From NCBI GenBank assembly GCA_050331455.1, contig JBHJGV010000018.1:1-13932 (forward strand): 13,932 nucleotides of DNA, given 5' to 3'. The notes under the pieces were generated by a model. The model saw nothing but the letters and a program-made list of their open reading frames with translations. It made no database searches and was not told the DNA's origin. Shown here piece after piece: positions 13,869 to 13,932 of the stretch (position 1 is its first letter; each line of letters begins with the position of its first letter). The DNA comes from CAYUYV01 sp050331455 (GTDB lineage: Bacteria > Pseudomonadota > Alphaproteobacteria > JAJFIK01). The position numbers and the translations under genes were made by a program.

Positions 13869-13932
13869 CCGTCCTGCAGTGGGAGACTATCGTGCGGGGC
13901 GCTTGGATGGTCCGGTGGAGGGCCTGCGTCAT
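13869..13932. other. edge segment without recognised features
   Basis: 64 bp between the repeat array and the window end. Frames were checked for the missing DUF1428 N-terminus and none was found. Confidence 0.5.

Overview
The window looks like chromosomal DNA from a GC-rich alphaproteobacterium, probably of the Rhodospirillales type or a neighbouring order. The evidence is gene content: a DUF1467 protein, an unsplit LolC/E-type permease with LolD, a DnaE1-type replicative polymerase, a DUF1636 ferredoxin-like protein beside BtuB, and a LexA site of the alphaproteobacterial form GAAC-N7-GAAC. No species can be named from sequence alone.

Left part, plus strand. A possible 3' end of an upstream gene (1-102) is followed by a DUF1467 membrane protein (211-513). 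Next comes an unusually long gene-free stretch of about 1.18 kb (514-1690). It holds a 15-bp minisatellite, a three-hairpin module flanked by outward-facing terminators (975-1131) that may be a small RNA locus, and further hairpins. In many alphaproteobacteria proS lies between the DUF1467 gene and lolC; here it is absent. Then come lolC and lolD (1691-4057), which together release lipoproteins from the inner membrane.

Middle part, plus strand. Downstream of lolD is a well-formed LexA operator-promoter (4111-4158), then a 48-residue single-span membrane protein (4220-4366), then dnaE for the alpha subunit of the replicative polymerase (4412-7900). There is no terminator between the last two. 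This arrangement predicts a DNA-damage-induced small membrane protein, and possibly SOS input into dnaE. It is the most interesting item in the window. After dnaE, a 19-bp palindrome precedes a two-gene unit: a GlxA-family (DJ-1/PfpI plus AraC) regulator and a Tat-exported alpha/beta hydrolase with a Cys-rich metal-binding ribbon at its N terminus.

Right part, minus strand. A cobalamin riboswitch (12914-13114) precedes btuB (outer-membrane B12 receptor) and a DUF1636 gene. This is a B12-repressed uptake operon running toward, and convergent with, the hydrolase. Upstream of the riboswitch on the same strand is an NTF2/SnoaL-like gene. Its start overlaps the end of a DUF1428 (YbaA-like) gene remnant, whose 5' part is cut off exactly at a 17-bp tandem repeat array (13784-13868). 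Four separate short tandem repeat arrays in 14 kb suggest recent slippage or rearrangement in the intergenic DNA.
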